From Pseudomonas putida (GTDB lineage: Bacteria; Pseudomonadota; Gammaproteobacteria; Pseudomonadales; Pseudomonadaceae), in contig NZ_MKZO01000058.1 in NCBI RefSeq assembly GCF_001941965.1, positions 1-64,000 of the forward strand: a DNA stretch of 64,000 nt. Direction: 5' to 3'. The stretch's first letter is position 1. Each line of letters starts with the position of its first letter. Shown piece after piece: positions 16,861 through 26,108 of the stretch. Made by a program: the position numbers and the translations under genes. A model generated the notes under the pieces. The model saw only the letters and a list, made by a program, of their open reading frames with translations. It was not told the origin of the DNA and did not search any database.

Positions 16861-17586
16861 TCAGTCGCGGTAGAAGTTGACGGACTGCGGCGTGTACGGC
16901 GTGCCTTCCCCGAGGAAGCGCCGCCGCACTTCGCGGGCGCGCTCGGTGGCCGCCGCCTGCCGCGCCAGTTCCAGCGAGGCGGCCCGGTCTTGCGTGATCT
17001 GGAGCCGCTGCGACTGGATCGACTGCTTGGCCTGCAAGGCGAGCAACTGGTTCATGGCCTGCATCGCCTGCAACGCGCCTTGCGCCGACTGGCTCTTGCC
17101 GACCAGATCGGCCAGCACGCTTTCGTCTTCGCCCAGGTTCTGCGACACCTGCGCCTGCATCTGCATGGTGGTCTGCAAGCCGCCCAGCGTGTTCTTCCAC
17201 CGCTCCTGGGCGTCGCGGTACATCTGGTCGCCGCTGACGGTGGCGGCGTACTGCTCCGGGTACAGGCGGGCAAACTCCCGATCCAGATTCGTCACGTCGT
17301 AGGCCAAGCCTCGGGCCTGGGCGATCAGCCGCTCGGTCGTCGCCAGGTTGGCGCGCAACTGGCCGACCACGCTGGATGGAAGGCTGGCGAGGTTGCGCGC
17401 CTGGTTCATCAGCATTTGCGCTTCGTTCTGGAGCTGGCGAATCTGGTTGTTGATCTGCTCCAGCGTGCGGATCGCGGTCATCGTGTTCTGCACGAGGTTG
17501 GTGGGGTCGATCACGACCCATTGCGCATGGGCAGTGGCGGTGCAAAGCATGGCCGCGATGGCAGCGGCGACAAGGCGCTTCTTCAT
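16861..17586 (-). CDS. trbJ: TrbJ, VirB5-like conjugation protein
   Basis: A 241-residue protein with a Sec signal peptide (MKKRLVAAAIAAMLCTATAHA, cleavage after AHA). The rest is almost entirely helical and coiled-coil-like, rich in Gln and Leu (about residues 40-230), as in TrbJ/VirB5 minor pilus subunits. It ends GEGTPYTPQSVNFYRD. The start codon overlaps the trbE stop in an ATGA. Periplasmic or pilus-tip location is expected. Confidence 0.88.
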   Translation of the reverse strand: MKKRLVAAAIAAMLCTATAHAQWVVIDPTNLVQNTMTAIRTLEQINNQIRQLQNEAQMLMNQARNLASLPSSVVGQLRANLATTERLIAQARGLAYDVTNLDREFARLYPEQYAATVSGDQMYRDAQERWKNTLGGLQTTMQMQAQVSQNLGEDESVLADLVGKSQSAQGALQAMQAMNQLLALQAKQSIQSQRLQITQDRAASLELARQAAATERAREVRRRFLGEGTPYTPQSVNFYRD

Positions 17587-20036
17587 GGCAGGATCTCCTG
17601 TGGTTGGTCAGCGAGGGAATCCGGCGCGAGGCCGGGGAACGAGGGCAGCAGGTCAGCCGCCCAATCGAGGCCGCGATGGCGCAGCCAGGCACCCGCGAAG
17701 CCGGGCGTGCCGGCGTCCAGCAGCACGCGGTCTATGTCGCGCTGGTCTTGCGGCGTGGAAGCGCCCGCGAAGGCCAGCGTCGCCGCCCCCAGGTCGAGGT
17801 CGAACAGGCGGTTGCCGAGGCGGGATTGGTAGTAGTAGTCGCGCTTGGGTTGCGCGGTGGCGACGATCTCGATCTGGCGCGAGTTCAACCCGAAGCCCTC
17901 GTAGATCGTGCGAATCTGCGGCTCGGTCGCCTGCGGGTTCGGCAGGAAGATGCGGCTTGCGCAGCTCTCGATGATTGCGGGCGCGATGCTCGAATCCTTA
18001 ATGTCCGCGAGCGACTGCGTGGCGAAGATCACCGACACGTTTTTCTTGCGCAGCGTCTTGAGCCACTGGCGGATGCGCGCGGCAAACACCGGGTCATCCA
18101 GGAACAGCCACGCTTCATCGAGGATCAGCATCGTGGGCGCACCGTCAAAGCGTTCGTCAAAGCGCGCAAAGAGGTAATGCAGCACGGCCATGACGGCGGC
18201 CTTGCTGTGCATCAGCTCCTCCATCTCGAAACCCTGCACGTCCGCCATGCCCAGCCGGTCGTGGTCGGCATCCAGCAGCTTGCCGTGCGCGCCGCCCAGC
18301 ACATAGGGCGCGAGCGCCTGGCGCAGCGCGTTCGATTGCAGCAGCACCGACAGGCCGGTCATCGTGCGCTGCTCGACGGGCGCACCGGCCAAGCTGCCCA
18401 GCGCCGACCAGATGGCGGCTTTCTCGTCCGGGCCGACTGCTACGCCTTCATGCAGCAAACGGCCTTCGATCCATTCGGCGGCCCAGGTGCGGTAGCCTTC
18501 GCGGTCAATGCGGGCGAGCGGCTGGAAGGCGATTTCGCCGTCCGTGCCCAAGTCGTAGTGCTCGCCGCCAAGCCCGAGGATCGTGGCGCGCATCGAACGC
18601 CCCATATCGAACGCGAAGATGCGCGAGCCGAGGTAGCGGCGGAACTGCATCGCCAGCGTGGCGAGCAGCACTGACTTGCCCATGCCCGTCGGGCCGGCCA
18701 CCAGCATGTGGCCCACGTCGCCATCGTGCGTGACCAAGCGAAACGGTGTGGCGCCATCGGTGCGCGTCACGATGAGAGGCGGGCCGTCCAGATGCGCGTT
18801 GCGCTCGGGGCCGGCCCACACGGCCGACACCGGCATCATGTGCGCCAGGTTCAGCGTCGAGACGATCGGCTGGCGCACGTTGGCATAGGCGTTGCCGGGG
18901 AGCGAGGACAGCCACGCATCCACGGCATTGAGCGTTTCGGAGATGGTCACGAAGCCCCGGCCCTGGATGACGCGCTCCACCATGCGCAGCTTCTCGTCGG
19001 CTGCGGCCGGGTCGGCATCGAGCACCGTCACCGTGGCGGTGAGGTAGCCGAAGGCGACTTGATCACTGCCCAGCTCCTGCAACGCGGCATCGGCATCGGT
19101 CGCCTTGTTCGAGGCATCCGTGTCCACCAGCGGCGACTCCTGTTGGAAGATCGTTTCGCGCAGCAGCGCGATGACGTTCTTGCGCTTGGCGAACCACTGG
19201 CGGCGCAGGCGGGCGAGGTCTTTTTCCGCCTCGGATTTGTCCATGCAGAGGAAGCGCGTACTCCAGCGATACGCAAATCCGAGGCGGTTGAGGTCGTCCA
19301 GAATCCCCGGCCAGGTCGAGGTCGGAAAGCCCCGCACCGACACCACGCGCAGGTGCCGGTCGCCCAGCATGGGGGCCAGGCCGCCAACCAGCGGCGAGTC
19401 GGCCAGCAGCGCGTCGATGTGGAAAGGCACCTCGGGCACACCGACGCGATAGCGTCGCGTCGAGATGGTCGCGTGCAGGTAGGTCAGGGTCTGCGCGTCA
19501 TCGAGCCAGGCAATTTCCGGCATGACGCCATCGAGCTGGTCAAAGACCCGATCCGTTTCCGCGACGAAGGCTTGCAGCCGCTCGCGCCAGTCCACGCCAT
19601 TCGTCGGCGTGTTCTCGTAGAGCATCTTGGCGGCACGAGCGCGCGATTCTTCAGGCGGCAGGTACACCAGCGTCAAGTGATAGCCGCTCTCGAAGTGATG
19701 GCCGGTGTCCTCGAAGGCCGAGCGGCGTTCTTCGTCCACCAGCCACGACAGCGCCTCCGGAAACTCTGAGTGCGGGTAGTCCGCGGCGGCGCTGCGTTCG
19801 GCCTCGATGAACAGCGCCCAGCCCGATCCCAGCCGGCGCAGCGCATTGTTCAAGCGGGCCGACGTGGCGATCAGCTCGCCTTGCGTGGCACTGTCGAGGT
19901 CAGGCCCGCGAAACCGGGCCGTGCGCTGGAAACTGCCGTCCTTGTTCAAGACGACACCCGGCGCGACGAGCCCGGCCCACGGCAGCCAATCGGCGAGCAA
20001 GGCCGGGCGCTGGCGGTATTCGGCGAGGTTCAGCAT
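17583..20036 (-). CDS. trbE: TrbE, VirB4-like conjugation ATPase
   Basis: An 817-residue ATPase. The N-terminal CagE/TrbE_VirB domain covers about residues 170-400. Walker A is AGPTGMGKS at about residue 453, Walker B is LILDEAWLF near 640, and FATQSLADIKDSS follows as the later motif. VirB4 proteins energise pilus assembly and substrate transfer. The start at 20036 gives MLNLAEYRQRP, typical of TrbE. It lies 12 bp after the trbD stop and overlaps trbJ. Confidence 0.92.
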   Translation of the reverse strand: MLNLAEYRQRPALLADWLPWAGLVAPGVVLNKDGSFQRTARFRGPDLDSATQGELIATSARLNNALRRLGSGWALFIEAERSAAADYPHSEFPEALSWLVDEERRSAFEDTGHHFESGYHLTLVYLPPEESRARAAKMLYENTPTNGVDWRERLQAFVAETDRVFDQLDGVMPEIAWLDDAQTLTYLHATISTRRYRVGVPEVPFHIDALLADSPLVGGLAPMLGDRHLRVVSVRGFPTSTWPGILDDLNRLGFAYRWSTRFLCMDKSEAEKDLARLRRQWFAKRKNVIALLRETIFQQESPLVDTDASNKATDADAALQELGSDQVAFGYLTATVTVLDADPAAADEKLRMVERVIQGRGFVTISETLNAVDAWLSSLPGNAYANVRQPIVSTLNLAHMMPVSAVWAGPERNAHLDGPPLIVTRTDGATPFRLVTHDGDVGHMLVAGPTGMGKSVLLATLAMQFRRYLGSRIFAFDMGRSMRATILGLGGEHYDLGTDGEIAFQPLARIDREGYRTWAAEWIEGRLLHEGVAVGPDEKAAIWSALGSLAGAPVEQRTMTGLSVLLQSNALRQALAPYVLGGAHGKLLDADHDRLGMADVQGFEMEELMHSKAAVMAVLHYLFARFDERFDGAPTMLILDEAWLFLDDPVFAARIRQWLKTLRKKNVSVIFATQSLADIKDSSIAPAIIESCASRIFLPNPQATEPQIRTIYEGFGLNSRQIEIVATAQPKRDYYYQSRLGNRLFDLDLGAATLAFAGASTPQDQRDIDRVLLDAGTPGFAGAWLRHRGLDWAADLLPSFPGLAPDSLADQPQEILP

Positions 20037-20048
20037 GGCGGCGTCCCC

Positions 20049-20321
20049 TCACACGTCCAGCAGCGGGCGGTGCTTGATGTGCCGGGCGAACACGGCCATG
20101 AACTGCGGATCGACGCGCGCACCCCATACCGCCAGCGAATGGCCGACGATCCAGAGCACCACGCCAGGAATCCACAGTTGCAGGCCCAGCCCGACGGCGG
20201 CGGCCAGCGTGCCGTTGGCAATCGCCACGGTGCGCGGTGCGCCGCCCAGCAAGATCGGCTCGGTGAGCGAGCGATGCAAAGGCACCTCGAACCCGGCCGC
20301 CAAGCTATCCGGGCCGCTCAT
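20049..20321 (-). CDS. trbD: TrbD, VirB3-like inner-membrane protein
   Basis: A 90-residue protein with two adjacent membrane segments (about residues 32-70) after the conserved EVPLHRSLTEPILLGGAPR opening, which is the VirB3/TrbD signature. It ends with a hydrophilic HIKHRPLLDV tail. The start at 20321 overlaps the trbC stop (ATGA), as in the neighbouring genes. An open frame runs on upstream but has no homology there. Confidence 0.88.
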   Translation of the reverse strand: MSGPDSLAAGFEVPLHRSLTEPILLGGAPRTVAIANGTLAAAVGLGLQLWIPGVVLWIVGHSLAVWGARVDPQFMAVFARHIKHRPLLDV

Positions 20322-20701
20322 ACGACAGCCCCGCCCGAGAACGAAAAGAACGACAGGAAGAAGCTCGAAGCCGCGAACGCGATGGACAGGCCGAACACGA
20401 TCTGGATCAGCTTGCGAAAGCCGCCCGACGTGTCGCCGAAGGCGAGCGCGAGGCCCGTGGCAATGATGATGATGACCGCGACGATGCGCGCCACCGGCCC
20501 CTGAATCGACTCCAAGATCGACTGCAACGGGCCTTCCCAGGGCATCGAGGAACCAGCGGCCTGCGCGGTGCCGGCCAGGAACAGCAACAGCGCGGCCAGC
20601 AGCAGCCCTCGCCCCGCAGGGCGGGCCAGGCAGCGCAGCCGTGCAAGGCGCAAAGCCGGATTTACGGAAACACGGAAAGCAGGAATGGTCATCTGCGTCA
20701 T
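20318..20701 (-). CDS. trbC: TrbC, VirB2-like pilin
   Basis: A 127-residue prepilin. A long signal region (about residues 1-48, ending AGTAQAAGSS) is followed by two hydrophobic segments (about 68-90 and 95-120), split by GDTSGGFRK. This is the VirB2/TrbC layout, giving a mature pilin of about 78 residues after cleavage at AQA. Its ends overlap trbB and trbD. Confidence 0.88.
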   Translation of the reverse strand: MTQMTIPAFRVSVNPALRLARLRCLARPAGRGLLLAALLLFLAGTAQAAGSSMPWEGPLQSILESIQGPVARIVAVIIIIATGLALAFGDTSGGFRKLIQIVFGLSIAFAASSFFLSFFSFSGGAVV

Positions 20702-21750
20702 AGCAGTTCTCCAGGTTGGTCAGGGGACGAGGAAGTCGCCGCAGCGGGTGCGGCATCAGGGATCGGCGGCAGCTCGGGAAACGGCGTTTCCAGCGCGTCC
20801 ACCAGTTGGTAGCCCACGCCGTCGAAGCCGACGATGCGGGCGATGTTCTCGATGCGGCGCTTGCGTCCGCGCCCGGCGATCTGGATCACCACGTTGACCG
20901 CCTCGGCGATCAGCGCACGCGGCGGATTCACCGCCACTTCGAGAATCAGTTGCTCCAGGCGCAGCAACGCGCCCAGCGCGGAGCCGGCGTGGATCGTGGC
21001 GACGCCGCCGGGGTGGCCGGTGCCCCACACCTTGATGAGATCCAGCGCCTCGGCACCGCGTACCTCGCCGACGACGACGCGATCAGGTCGCAGGCGCATG
21101 GACGAGCGCACCAGCTCGGTCATGGACACCACGCCGGAGCGCGTGCGCAGCGGAACGTGGTCGCGGGCCGCGCATTGCAGCTCCACCGTGTCTTCGAGCA
21201 CCAGCACGCGGTCGCCCGTGGCAGCTATCTCGGCCAGCAGCGCGTTCGCCAAGGTCGTCTTGCCGCTGCTGGTGGCCCCCGCGATCAGGACGTTCTGGCG
21301 CTCGCGCACGGCGCGCACCAAAAAGCCCGCCTGGGCGGCGGTCATCATTCCGTCCACGACGTACCGCTCCAGCGGGATCACGCCGATGGCGCGCTTGCGC
21401 AGCGCGAAGGCCGGCCCCGGCGCGGCTGGCGGCAGGATGCCCTCGAAGCGTTCACCGGTTTCGGGCAGTTCGGCGGACAGCAGCGGCTGGCCGCGATGCA
21501 CCTCCGCGCCGACGTGGGCCGCGACCAGGCGGATGATTCGCTCGCCATCGGCTTCGGGCAGCTCCACGCCCATAGGCGCGCGGCCCGACGACAGGCGATC
21601 CACCCAAAGGGTGCGGTCAGGGTTGAGCATGATTTCCACCACGTCGGGGTCTTCGAGCGCGGTGGCGATCAGCGGCCCCATTGCCGTGCGCAGCATCTGG
21701 ATGCGCCGGTCGAGCGACGTGGCACTCATGGATTGGGAAACGGCGCTCAT
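20698..21750 (-). CDS. trbB: TrbB, VirB11-like secretion ATPase
   Basis: A 350-residue hexameric ATPase of the type IV secretion/GspE superfamily. Walker A is GATSSGKT (158-165), followed by VLVLEDTVELQC (Asp box) and RMRPDRVVVGEVRG-like Walker B region, read here as LRPDRVVVGEVRG, then GHPGGVATIHAGSA (His box). It powers pilus assembly and DNA transfer with TrbE and TraG. The start at 21750 overlaps the CopG-like gene's stop. Confidence 0.92.
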   Translation of the reverse strand: MSAVSQSMSATSLDRRIQMLRTAMGPLIATALEDPDVVEIMLNPDRTLWVDRLSSGRAPMGVELPEADGERIIRLVAAHVGAEVHRGQPLLSAELPETGERFEGILPPAAPGPAFALRKRAIGVIPLERYVVDGMMTAAQAGFLVRAVRERQNVLIAGATSSGKTTLANALLAEIAATGDRVLVLEDTVELQCAARDHVPLRTRSGVVSMTELVRSSMRLRPDRVVVGEVRGAEALDLIKVWGTGHPGGVATIHAGSALGALLRLEQLILEVAVNPPRALIAEAVNVVIQIAGRGRKRRIENIARIVGFDGVGYQLVDALETPFPELPPIPDAAPAAATSSSPDQPGELL

Positions 21751-22211
21751 GACGCACGCTCCTGCGCATCGGCGGCTGCCGCCGCGTCCTCCATCCGCAC
21801 CGAATCGGGATGCAATTCCTCCACCACGTCGCGCACCAGGCTGCGCCCACGCATCAGGTGGCGGCCAAGCTGCTCGGTGAACTGCTCGAAACGCGCCTTG
21901 CCCAAGGCGCGGGCCGCCTCTTGGTGCGCCTCGGGAACCGGCGTGCTGACGGTCAGGTAGTAGCGGATGAACAGCGCCAGCGTCTCGATGGCGATGCTCT
22001 GGTCGCGCTCCATTCGCTCGGCCTGGCGCGAGAGGCGATCAAGGCGCTTGGCGATGGCCGCCTCGCGCTGGTCGGCCGCGTCCGGCGACAGCCAGGACGC
22101 CAAGGCAGCGGCGACGATGCTGGACTTGGACACGCCTTTCTTGGCGGCCAGTTCATCGAGCCGCTGGGCGTGCTCGGGCTGGATAAAGAGGTTCAGGCGA
22201 TAGTGGCTCAT
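21747..22211 (-). CDS. CopG-like ribbon-helix-helix regulator between traG and trbB
   Basis: A 154-residue protein. Residues 4-45 (RLNLFIQPEHAQRLDELAAKKGVSKSSIVAAALA) give a ribbon-helix-helix DNA-binding fold. The rest is helical with charged coiled-coil character (about 50-110). It overlaps traG upstream and trbB downstream by 4 bp each, so it is made with the mating apparatus. In Tn4371-like elements a CopG gene at this position is typical; a role in feedback control of the trb operon is likely but inferred. Confidence 0.8.
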   Translation of the reverse strand: MSHYRLNLFIQPEHAQRLDELAAKKGVSKSSIVAAALASWLSPDAADQREAAIAKRLDRLSRQAERMERDQSIAIETLALFIRYYLTVSTPVPEAHQEAARALGKARFEQFTEQLGRHLMRGRSLVRDVVEELHPDSVRMEDAAAAADAQERAS

Positions 22212-24211
22212 AGCTCGATTCCGTCGTTGGGGTCGAGGGACGCCAGCCGGGCCGTGCGCTGCATGGCCGGATCAAGCTGGCGAGGAAGGGGAAGCGGCAG
22301 GTCGTCGTCGTCATCGAGCAGGCCGAGGTCGGCCGCGGGCGCGGCCAGCTCGGGGTCGTAGGCGACGGCCTCAGTTAGCTCGGGCTGACGGCGCGGGCCG
22401 CCGTCGTCGGCCGACGCCCGGAAGCCTTCGGCGGCATCGGCCGCAGGCGCGGCAGGCACGGCAGGAATCGCCAGGCCACTCCAGTCGTCGGGGCGCAGTG
22501 GCGGCGCGTCGGCGTACCGGCCGTCCGCCAGCTCGGGCGGCGGCAGCACGCGCTGCTTGAAATTGGCGTCGGCGTAGTAGCGCAGCTTCCGGGCCTTGAT
22601 CGGCGCCATGCTGGACACCATCACTACGGCATCGTCCGGCGGAAGCTGCATCACCTCGCCCGGCGTCAGCAGCGGGCGGGCCGTCTCCTGGCGCGACACC
22701 ATGAGGTGGCCCAGCCACGGCGCGAGCCGGTGGCCCGCGTAGTTGCGTTGCGCGCGCAGCTCGGTCGCAGTGCCCAGCGTCTCGGAAATGCGCTTGGCGG
22801 TGCGTTCGTCGTTGGTGGCGAACGTCACCCTGACGTGGCAGTTGTCGAGAATGGAATGGTTCTGTCCATACGCCTTGTCGATCTGGTTGAGTGACTGCGC
22901 GATGAGGAAGCTGCGGATGCCGTAGCCCGCCATGAAGGCCAAGGCTGTCTCGAAGAAGTCGAGCCGCCCCAGGGCCGGGAACTCGTCGAGCATCAGCAGC
23001 AGCTTGTGGCGGCGTTCGATGCCGTCGCTGCCGTCCAGCGATTCGGTGAGGCGTCGCCCGATCTGGTTGAGGATCAGGCGGATGAGCGGTTTGGTGCGCG
23101 ATATGTCCGAAGGCGGCACCACCAGGTACAGCGACACCGGATGCTCGGCCGCGATCAGGTCGGCGATGCGCCAGTCACAGCGCGAGGTGACTTCGGCCAC
23201 CGTGGGATCGCGGTACAGGCCGAGGAACGACATGGCGGTGCTTAACACGCCGGAACGCTCGTTGTCCGACTTGTTGAGCACTTCACGCGCCGCCGACGCG
23301 ACTACCGGATGCGGCCCCTCGCCCAAGTGGGGCGTGGTCATCATTCGATGCAAGGTCAGCTCGAACGGGCTGGCCGGGTCGCTGAGGAAGTTGGCGACGC
23401 CGCGCAGCGTCTTGTCTTCGCCCGCGTAGAGCACATGCAGGATCGCGCCGACCAGCAGCGCGTGGCTGGTCTTTTCCCAATGGTTGCGCTTCTCCAGCGC
23501 GCCTTCGGGATCGACCAGAATGTCCGCGATGTTCTGCACGTCGCGCACTTCATGCGCGCCGCGCCGCACCTCCAGCAGCGGGTTGTAGGCCGCCGACTTC
23601 GCATCCGTGGGGTTGAACAGCAGGCAATGCGAGAAGCGCGAGCGCCAGCCTGCGGTGATCTGCCAGTTCTCGCCCTTGATGTCGTGGATGACGGCGGACG
23701 CGGGCCAAGAAAGCAGCGTCGGCACCACCAGGCCGACGCCCTTGCCCGAGCGCGTGGGTGCGAACGTCAGGACATGCTCTGGCCCCTCATGGCGCAGGTA
23801 CTGGCGGTCGTGCTGGCCGAGGAACACGCCCTCTGGCTGCGTGAGGCCCGCCTTGCGAATGTCATGCGCGTTCGCCCAGCGGGCCGATCCGTAGGTCGTG
23901 ACAAGGCGTGCCTGCCGCGAGCGCCAGACCGACATGGCAATGGCGACGGCCACGGCGACCATGCCACTGCTGCCAGCGATGGCTCCGCCGGTGTCGAAGA
24001 TTTCCGGGGTATAGGCGCCGTAAGAAAACCACCACTCAAACAGCTTCCACGGGTGATAGATCGGCGTGCCAAGAAGATCGAACCAGGGCGAGCCAAGGCG
24101 TACTTGATAGCCAAGGGCTGCTGCTGTCCATTGTGTGGCACCCCACACTCCGGCGATCACGATGCCGAATACCACGGCGATCTGACCGAACAGCACGTTC
24201 GTCCCTTGCAT
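22208..24211 (-). CDS. traG: TraG, VirD4-like coupling protein
   Basis: A 667-residue type IV coupling protein. Membrane segments lie at about residues 7-30 and 75-100. Walker A is APTRSGKG near residue 150 and Walker B is LLMLDEFPALG near residue 405. TraG links the relaxase-DNA complex to the trb channel. The acidic and alanine-rich C-terminal tail (about 580-667, with DDDDDLPLP) is the likely substrate-docking region. It is the first gene of the tightly overlapping copG-trb block; a 235-bp gap without a visible gene separates it from eexN. Confidence 0.92.
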   Translation of the reverse strand: MQGTNVLFGQIAVVFGIVIAGVWGATQWTAAALGYQVRLGSPWFDLLGTPIYHPWKLFEWWFSYGAYTPEIFDTGGAIAGSSGMVAVAVAIAMSVWRSRQARLVTTYGSARWANAHDIRKAGLTQPEGVFLGQHDRQYLRHEGPEHVLTFAPTRSGKGVGLVVPTLLSWPASAVIHDIKGENWQITAGWRSRFSHCLLFNPTDAKSAAYNPLLEVRRGAHEVRDVQNIADILVDPEGALEKRNHWEKTSHALLVGAILHVLYAGEDKTLRGVANFLSDPASPFELTLHRMMTTPHLGEGPHPVVASAAREVLNKSDNERSGVLSTAMSFLGLYRDPTVAEVTSRCDWRIADLIAAEHPVSLYLVVPPSDISRTKPLIRLILNQIGRRLTESLDGSDGIERRHKLLLMLDEFPALGRLDFFETALAFMAGYGIRSFLIAQSLNQIDKAYGQNHSILDNCHVRVTFATNDERTAKRISETLGTATELRAQRNYAGHRLAPWLGHLMVSRQETARPLLTPGEVMQLPPDDAVVMVSSMAPIKARKLRYYADANFKQRVLPPPELADGRYADAPPLRPDDWSGLAIPAVPAAPAADAAEGFRASADDGGPRRQPELTEAVAYDPELAAPAADLGLLDDDDDLPLPLPRQLDPAMQRTARLASLDPNDGIEL

Positions 24212-24446
24212 GACCTGGCCTCCGATTTCTCCTGCGCCGATTCCTCATGGAAAAAGCGGCACAAGGACGTGCCGGAGGCGTCAGGATCGGTGCCGCGTCA
24301 GTGCCGGTCAAAGACCGTTTTAAGCAGAAAGATCGAGCAAAAAGAAAGAATTAGCGCGGTGGCGAGCCAACGAAAAACGTCGCAAGCGCAGGCGCGTTGC
24401 GGCGTGTCGGTCAGGAAATCCAATATTCGTGGCGAAGCGGCCACGA

Positions 24447-24725
24447 TCAAAACTTAGGCGGCTCCTTCGGCGGTGTGTAGGGCGTTTCCCCGTCGCCATA
24501 GAACCGCTTGCGCGTGGCCTCGGCCACCCGGTTGCACAACACGTCGCCCAGCTTGGGGCGGTCGGTCTTGCACTGCTGGCGCAGTTCCTTGAGCCGTTCG
24601 GGGTTGGCCGCCAGCTCTTCCACTGTCGGGATGTTGGCTGCGGAACCGGCGGACTTCTGTGGCCCATCGGACTGGCCGCAGGCAGTCAACACGGCAACCA
24701 GCAAGAATGGGATGATCTTCTTCAT
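24447..24725 (-). CDS. EexN-family lipoprotein, probable entry exclusion
   Basis: A 92-residue lipoprotein with signal MKKIIPFLLVAVLTAC (lipobox LTAC, C16). The mature part has LRQQCKTDRPKLGDVLCNRVAEATRKRFYGDG (about 48-79), the EexN pattern of two spaced cysteines followed by RKRFYG. It overlaps the LysR stop in an ATGA and lies upstream of traG. The resemblance to the TrbK-like lipoprotein at 16564-16848 indicates two related surface proteins in one element. Confidence 0.72.
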   Translation of the reverse strand: MKKIIPFLLVAVLTACGQSDGPQKSAGSAANIPTVEELAANPERLKELRQQCKTDRPKLGDVLCNRVAEATRKRFYGDGETPYTPPKEPPKF

Positions 24726-25666
24726 GGCGTCAGTTCCTCCGGGTGATCGGGATTACGGCCTCGTATGGGCCTGGGGGTTTCCGGCTGTTCGATGGCCTGT
24801 GCGCGCTCAATAAACCGCGCCAACTCGTCGGACGGATCTCCGTCCAGCCGCAACAGATAGGTCGTGAGGGGCGACACGCGCGAAGCTAGCGGCCGGGCCA
24901 CTACACCCGGCTCACGGCTGGCGGCAATGTGTGCACTGCCTGCTAGGCCGAGCGCAAAACCGGCCGAGACTAGGGCCATCATCAGGTCGGTGGACGAAAC
25001 CCTCTCTGCAATCAGTGGCTCCACATCCGCACGGCGCAACACCCGTTCAACTTGCTTGGCATGGCCCTCACATGCCTGTGGATCGCACAGAACCAGTGGA
25101 TAGCGAAGCAACTCATCCAAGGGGATGCGCTTGTGGGCCAGAAGCGGATGCCGAGCTGGCACGGCCACCATCAGCGCATCGCTCCATGCGGGCGTGGCGA
25201 CGATACCGTCGCCCACTTCGTCGGATTGAGCAAACCCTACGTCATACAGATCGCTATGCAGCCCCTTGATCTGTTGCGATAGGGGCACCTCGAAGAACCG
25301 GATTTCGACCTCGGGTTCTTCCTGGCGGCAAAGTACGAGCAACGCAGAAAGGCGCGACGGCGTGATGCCGTCGGACAATGCCACGCGCAACTGGCCATGA
25401 AAACCGTTTGCTGCCGCTTTCACGCTATCGCGTGCCTGCTCCAAGGCGGAGAGCACGCGGCGCACGTGCTCCAGAAACAGCTCGCCCGCACGGGTCAGCC
25501 GAGTGCTGCGCGTGGTGCGGGCAAACAGCATCACGCCCAGTTCTTCTTCCAGTTCCTTGATGGCCCGTGACAGTGGAGACTGCTCGATGTGCAGCCGCTC
25601 GGCAGCGCGGGCGAAATGGAGTTCCTCAGCAACCGCAATGAAGCAGCGCAAGTGACGAAGTTCCAT
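24722..25666 (-). CDS. LysR-family regulator of the transfer module (TraR position)
   Basis: A 314-residue LysR regulator. The winged HTH is at residues 1-60 (LRCFIAVAEELHFARAAERLHIEQSPLSRAIKELE, read as a motif region), followed by a linker helix and a ligand domain (about 90-290). In Tn4371-like elements a LysR protein at this place, called TraR, precedes traG and probably controls transfer. The start at 25666 begins the HTH; upstream in-frame Met codons add a non-conserved tail. Its stop overlaps the eexN start. The upstream region 25667-25890 contains no gene, and an ATGAACA-like half-site lies near 25770-25785. Confidence 0.85.
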   Translation of the reverse strand: MELRHLRCFIAVAEELHFARAAERLHIEQSPLSRAIKELEEELGVMLFARTTRSTRLTRAGELFLEHVRRVLSALEQARDSVKAAANGFHGQLRVALSDGITPSRLSALLVLCRQEEPEVEIRFFEVPLSQQIKGLHSDLYDVGFAQSDEVGDGIVATPAWSDALMVAVPARHPLLAHKRIPLDELLRYPLVLCDPQACEGHAKQVERVLRRADVEPLIAERVSSTDLMMALVSAGFALGLAGSAHIAASREPGVVARPLASRVSPLTTYLLRLDGDPSDELARFIERAQAIEQPETPRPIRGRNPDHPEELTP

Positions 25667-25890
25667 AGTCTTGTCCTTCCATGATCCATGTTGATTCGGG
25701 GGACGAGATGCACGCCTGCTGTAGCACCAGTCGAGCTGAGGCCAAATATTGAATAAACAATTATACATGTGTTCATATATTAGTCAAAGAAGCCTGCACC
25801 GTGCCGTGGTGATGTTCGATTGTGAGGAGATGAATGGTGCAAGCTGCACGAGGGCCAATGGGCATCGTGGAGGCCGCTTGCCAAAATAGT

Positions 25891-25911
25891 GCGAGCCCCA
25901 CCGGGGCTCGC
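25891..25911 (-). terminator. Hairpin, probable hpd terminator
   Basis: GCGAGCCCC (25891-25899) pairs perfectly with GGGGCTCGC (25903-25911). On the minus strand it is followed by a T-rich stretch (TATTTT). It sits 42 bp after the stop of the hpd fragment, so it is probably that gene's original terminator, carried along with the fragment. Confidence 0.55.
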
Positions 25912-25952
25912 GAGATGCGGAAGGTGCTATGCCTTCAGGGGGAAAGCCCGAA

Positions 25953-26108
25953 TCAGGCTGGGTTGATTTCCAGCGCGCCGCGGTTGATCTGGTCGCGCTC
26001 CATCGACTCGAACAAGGCACCGAAGTTACCTTCGCCGAAGCCCTCGCGGTAGTTGCCCTTGCGCTCGATGAACTCGAAGAACACCGGGCCGAGCAGCGGC
26101 TCGGAGAA
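25953..26108 (-). pseudogene. hpd: C-terminal fragment of 4-hydroxyphenylpyruvate dioxygenase
   Basis: The minus strand codes for about 52 residues ending in a stop at 25953-25955. It contains [15 protein letters not shown], then [21 protein letters not shown]. This is the C-terminal end of HPPD, with the Fe-binding Glu in FFE. The rest of the gene is absent: at about 26108 the sequence switches to an Lrp-type regulator on the other strand. HPPD and an Lrp regulator are normally divergent neighbours, so a deletion removed the 5' ends of both. No function is expected. Confidence 0.75.

Noticed and set aside
25760-25790. ArsR-type operator upstream of the LysR gene
   Set aside because: Only one half-site (TGAACA) is clear; the second half does not match TGAA-N6-TTCA, so it was not called.
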